Source: Oscillospiraceae bacterium
GTDB lineage: Bacteria; Bacillota; Clostridia; Oscillospirales; Oscillospiraceae
Direction of reading: 5' to 3'
DNA: 32,551 bases
Assembly: GCA_017621795.1 (NCBI GenBank)
Contig: JAGASJ010000073.1
Location: forward strand, 1-32,551
Made by a program: the position numbers and the translations under genes. Shown here in pieces: positions 29,589 through 32,551 of this stretch. Below the pieces are notes generated by a model that was not told the origin of the DNA, made no database searches, and saw only the letters and a list, made by a program, of their open reading frames with translations. Within the stretch, counting starts at the first letter, position 1. The number at the start of each line of letters is the position of its first letter.

Positions 29589-31633
29589 CCCGACGGCGGG
29601 CAATGATTATTATGCTGGTCTTTTTGGTGATCGTAGGGCTTTACGCCTTTCGGCTGTATGACGTGCAGATCATCCAAACCGGCGGACAAAAGGATAACGC
29701 CTCCACCTTCACCACCCAAACCAGTGTAAAAGCGGCCCGGGGCGAGATCCTGGACCGCAACGGCAACGTGCTGGTGGGCAACCGTGACGGCAAAAAGCTG
29801 ACCATCAATCACTATGTATTGCTCAGTGTGGATGGCACTTATGAGTATCTGTACCGCCTGGCGACCCAGTGCAACCGGGAGAACATCTCCTATAACGAGA
29901 CCTTCCCGGTGACCCGTGAGCGTCCCTTTACCTACACCCTCAGTGAATACACCTCGGCACAGCAGGGGTATTTTCAAACCTTCCTGTCCAATTACGGCAT
30001 CGACTCGGATATTACCGCCCCTTTGCTGGTGGAAAATCTCCGCAAACGGTACGATCTGCCGGAGGAATGGACCGACGAGGAAGCACGGCAGGTCATCGGC
30101 CTGGTGTATGAGCTGGTACTGCGTAACCACATCGGACACCTGCCGGTGTATGAATTTATCAGCGACGCGGACGACCAGGCACTTTCCCACATTGTGGAAT
30201 TGAATATCCCCGGCGTGAACGTGGAAGTGACCCCCATTCGGGAGTACTATACGGAATACGGCGCCCACATTTTGGGCTATGTAGGCTCTATGAGCCCGGA
30301 GCAGTGGGAGCATTACAAAGACATCGACGGCTATCAGATGGACACCAAGATCGGTCAATCCGGCTTTGAGGCGGCGTTCGAGGAATATCTCCACGGCAAG
30401 GACGGCTTGCGGCTGGATACGGTGACCACCGACGGCACCATTATCTCCTCCGTATGGCTGGAAGAGCCGAAGGCAGGCTCCAACGTGGAGCTGACCATCG
30501 ACATCAACCTCCAGCGTGTAGCGGAGGAGCAGATGGCGGCAGTGGCCCAGTCCCTGATCGATGCAGGCAAGGACGGCTCGGACGTGGAGGGTATGGCGGT
30601 GGTGGCCGTGGACCCCCGCAACGGTGACGTTTTGGCCTGTGCCAGCTATCCGACCTACGATCTAAAGACCTTTTTCCAGGATTACGACGACCTGATGAAA
30701 GACCCATTACTTCCTACATACAACCGTGCCCTGTTGGGTCTGTACGCCCCCGGCTCCACCTATAAGATGAATATGGTGGTGGCGGGCATCGAAGCCGGAC
30801 GGATCAATTCTCAAAGTAAGATCTACGATAAGGGTATTTTCGATAAGTATGAGGACTATCAGCCCACCTGTTTGGCATACCCCAACGGCTCCCACGGGGA
30901 TATTACCGCGGCAGAGGCACTGCAGGTATCGTGTAACTATTTCTTCTACGACCTGGGTGACCGTATGGCCATCGCCAATATCGACCTGACCGCCAAAGCC
31001 CTGGGCTTGGGTGAGATCACCGGCGTAGAGCTGCTGGAATACCCCGGCCGCCGCGCCAATCCGGAGACGAAGGCCGCCCTGTACGACAGTGACAAGGCCG
31101 TCTGGTCTCCCGGTGACCAGCTTGCGGCATCCATCGGCCAGTCGGACAATATGTTTACCCCCATTCAGCTGGCAGTATACGCAGGCACATTGGGTATGCA
31201 GGGCACCAGATATAAGTCTACCTTCTTAAACCGGGTGGTCTCGCCGGACTACCGCACCCTGGTGTACGAAAACGACCCGGTCATTGCCAGCGTGTTCGAA
31301 ATATCCGAAGATGCCTATACCGCATATAATGAAGGTATGAAGCTGGTGACCAGCAAGTACGGCGGTACAGCTTACTCCACCTTTGCAAACTATCCCATTT
31401 CCGTAGCGGGCAAGACCGGTACGGCACAGCATGGCCGCGGCGGCTCCGAAAACGGCTCTTTCGTGTGCTATGCCCCGGCAGATACGGCTCAGCCGGAAAT
31501 CGCCATTGCCATTTACGGCGAAAAGGCAGGTCACGGCAGCAGTCTGGCAAAGATCGCCAAAAGTATGCTGGACGTGCAGTTTGCGATCGGTGACGTGGCA
31601 GAGGTCATCACCTACGAAAACAAAGTCAGTTAA
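29576..31633 (+). CDS. mrdA: Penicillin-binding protein 2 (class B transpeptidase of the elongasome)
   Basis: This 685-aa bitopic protein crosslinks peptidoglycan during side-wall growth together with RodA. There is one N-terminal membrane segment (9-25), then the dimerisation/allosteric domain starting AARGEILDRNGNVL (53-66), and the transpeptidase domain with STYK (394-397, nucleophile S394), SCN (452-454) and KTG (613-615). All catalytic motifs are intact. The pedestal region between residues 90 and 200 is long and rich in Tyr/Glu, within the range of clostridial PBP2. GGAGG lies 5 nt before ATG 29576, inside mreD. Mre association argues for elongation PBP2 rather than divisome SpoVD/PBP2B. 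The RodA partner is not in the window. Confidence 0.94.
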   Translation: MERITRRRAMIIMLVFLVIVGLYAFRLYDVQIIQTGGQKDNASTFTTQTSVKAARGEILDRNGNVLVGNRDGKKLTINHYVLLSVDGTYEYLYRLATQCNRENISYNETFPVTRERPFTYTLSEYTSAQQGYFQTFLSNYGIDSDITAPLLVENLRKRYDLPEEWTDEEARQVIGLVYELVLRNHIGHLPVYEFISDADDQALSHIVELNIPGVNVEVTPIREYYTEYGAHILGYVGSMSPEQWEHYKDIDGYQMDTKIGQSGFEAAFEEYLHGKDGLRLDTVTTDGTIISSVWLEEPKAGSNVELTIDINLQRVAEEQMAAVAQSLIDAGKDGSDVEGMAVVAVDPRNGDVLACASYPTYDLKTFFQDYDDLMKDPLLPTYNRALLGLYAPGSTYKMNMVVAGIEAGRINSQSKIYDKGIFDKYEDYQPTCLAYPNGSHGDITAAEALQVSCNYFFYDLGDRMAIANIDLTAKALGLGEITGVELLEYPGRRANPETKAALYDSDKAVWSPGDQLAASIGQSDNMFTPIQLAVYAGTLGMQGTRYKSTFLNRVVSPDYRTLVYENDPVIASVFEISEDAYTAYNEGMKLVTSKYGGTAYSTFANYPISVAGKTGTAQHGRGGSENGSFVCYAPADTAQPEIAIAIYGEKAGHGSSLAKIAKSMLDVQFAIGDVAEVITYENKVS

Positions 31634-31644
31634 GGAGATTTGTA

Positions 31645-32412
31645 ATGCGGTGCTATTATATGAGCGGTGCCGGTAACGATTTTGTGGTTATCGACGGGCG
31701 GGGCTGCAACGAAGATTATGCGGCTCTGAGTAAAACACTGTGCGCCCGGGTGGGTGCAGACGGTTTTATGGCGCTGGACGTGTCGGAAAAAGCGGATTTT
31801 CGCCTGCACTTTTACAATTCCGACGGCTCTCGGGGCGAGATGTGCGGCAACGGAAGCCGCTGTATCTGTAAATTTGCATACGATTTAGGCATTGCAGGCC
31901 CGCAAATGACGGTGCAGACCGATGCAGGCATTGTACAGGGGTGGCGCATCAACGAAAACCGCTACCGTGTATGCCTGACCCGTCCCACAGATATCGACCT
32001 GCAGGCCAAAGAGGGTGTGGCCTACGCCGTGTGCGGCGTGCCCCACGCACTGGTGGAAAAGCCGGACCTGCAGTGGGATCAGAAGGAGCAGCTTCGGGAG
32101 GAAGCCAAGGCCTTGCGGTTTGACCCCCTGTTTCCCAAGGGCACCAATGTGGATTTTTACCGCTTTTTGGACGATCAAACACTGCGCATTTTAAGCTATG
32201 AGCGCGGGGTGGAGGATTACACCCTGGCCTGCGGCACCGGATGCGGCGCGCTGACTGCCATGCTGTATACCGCCGGCAGGATGCGCTCAAACACCTTGAC
32301 CATCCATAATCCCGGCGGCACACTGGAAGTCACCGTACAGGGCAACGGCGGGCTGATCAGCAGCCTTCTGCTGGAAGGCCCGGCAGAGCTGATAGACGTA
32401 TTTGAAATATAA
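31645..32412 (+). CDS. dapF: Diaminopimelate epimerase
   Basis: This 255-aa PLP-independent racemase converts LL- to meso-diaminopimelate, feeding peptidoglycan crosslinks and lysine. The two catalytic cysteines are present: C67 in GEMCGNGSRC and C196 in YTLACGTGCGA. SGAGNDFVVID (7-17), FYNSDGS and GTNVDFY are further signatures, and the two halves form the mirrored DapF fold. AAGGAG lies 8 nt before ATG 31645, 11 nt after mrdA, so the precursor-making enzyme is cotranscribed with the crosslinking enzyme. It implies a meso-DAP type wall. Length is slightly short of the common 270-280 but no motif is lost. Confidence 0.96.
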   Translation: MRCYYMSGAGNDFVVIDGRGCNEDYAALSKTLCARVGADGFMALDVSEKADFRLHFYNSDGSRGEMCGNGSRCICKFAYDLGIAGPQMTVQTDAGIVQGWRINENRYRVCLTRPTDIDLQAKEGVAYAVCGVPHALVEKPDLQWDQKEQLREEAKALRFDPLFPKGTNVDFYRFLDDQTLRILSYERGVEDYTLACGTGCGALTAMLYTAGRMRSNTLTIHNPGGTLEVTVQGNGGLISSLLLEGPAELIDVFEI

Positions 32413-32414
32413 AA

Positions 32415-32551
32415 GGTTCTATGTCAATAGTTGGGGTAGAGCCAAAATAGAATAATTTATGGATCGTGTCGGAGCTATTGCTCCGGCACGATTTTAAGTA
32501 TTACAGAATAAGATCCTTTTTCTGAAATTATTGAAGTTTCGCATACCGTAA
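32415..32551. other. Gene-free end of window; possible insertion-sequence terminus
   Basis: Directly after dapF, GGTTCTATGTCAATAGTTGG begins at 32415. It resembles, from memory, the terminal repeats of ISL3-family insertion sequences (GGTTCTTTGTCAA-like). An inverted repeat with arms CGTGTCGGAGC and GCTCCGGCACG spans about 32464-32491. No transposase start is visible before the window ends, so this could instead be a dapF terminator region. Confidence 0.25.

Overview
The window looks like a chromosomal segment from a Gram-positive gut-type Clostridia, most likely Oscillospiraceae/Ruminococcaceae-like. This is inferred from the moderately GC-rich coding sequence, strong AGGAGG-type ribosome binding sites, consensus sigma-A promoters (repeatedly TTTACA/TTGNNN-17-TATAAT), a diaminopimelate epimerase, ECF-type vitamin transporters, a tetrahydrofolate riboswitch and type III pantothenate kinase. 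It is mostly housekeeping sequence. No rRNA, tRNA, CRISPR array, prophage or complete transposase gene was seen.

Layout. 1-300 holds a short inverted-repeat element and a 20-bp perfect hairpin over the start of a DUF421 membrane protein gene, which is followed by a secreted D-Ala-D-Ala carboxypeptidase (to 2157). 2290-6668 (minus) is lepA-hemW, then a THF riboswitch and a folate ECF transporter gene, folT, with an unusual C-terminal extension. rpoD (6958-8121, plus) is divergent from lepA. 8565-13112 (minus) is a chain of two DHH phosphoesterase paralogues, surE, a DUF3810 membrane protein and rsmG. 13360-15767 (minus) holds a 53-aa Cys-rich lipoprotein missed by length-limited ORF calling, a second lipoprotein and a DUF4432 sugar epimerase-like gene. 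15991-18372 (plus) is a visibly AT-richer pair, an MBOAT O-acyltransferase with an SGNH-like partner. 18492-22298 has a sorbitol/sorbose-type dehydrogenase, a GT4 glycosyltransferase and a TIM-barrel isomerase. 22325-25113 is a coenzyme A island: coaBC divergent from an ECF transporter (probably pantothenate) and coaX. 25453-32412 (plus) is a long operon: U32 peptidase-family protein, maf, mreC, mreD, mrdA (PBP2), dapF. It joins nucleotide housekeeping with lateral cell-wall synthesis but lacks mreB.

The intergenic spaces are unusually rich in structured repeats. Three of them (8260-8469, 13763-13933, 25174-25297) are arrays of very short, different hairpins separated by a constant 7-nt word (ATATCGA, GCGATAT or AATTCAT). 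Several others are simple palindromes with a GTAG tetranucleotide at one foot, the hallmark of REP sequences mobilised by RAYT transposases. Two MITE-like elements share CAGAGnGTCAAAGAA ends. These arrays are the most novel-looking content. The best supported regulatory feature is the THF riboswitch, whose aptamer loop is exactly complementary to the arm of its terminator.
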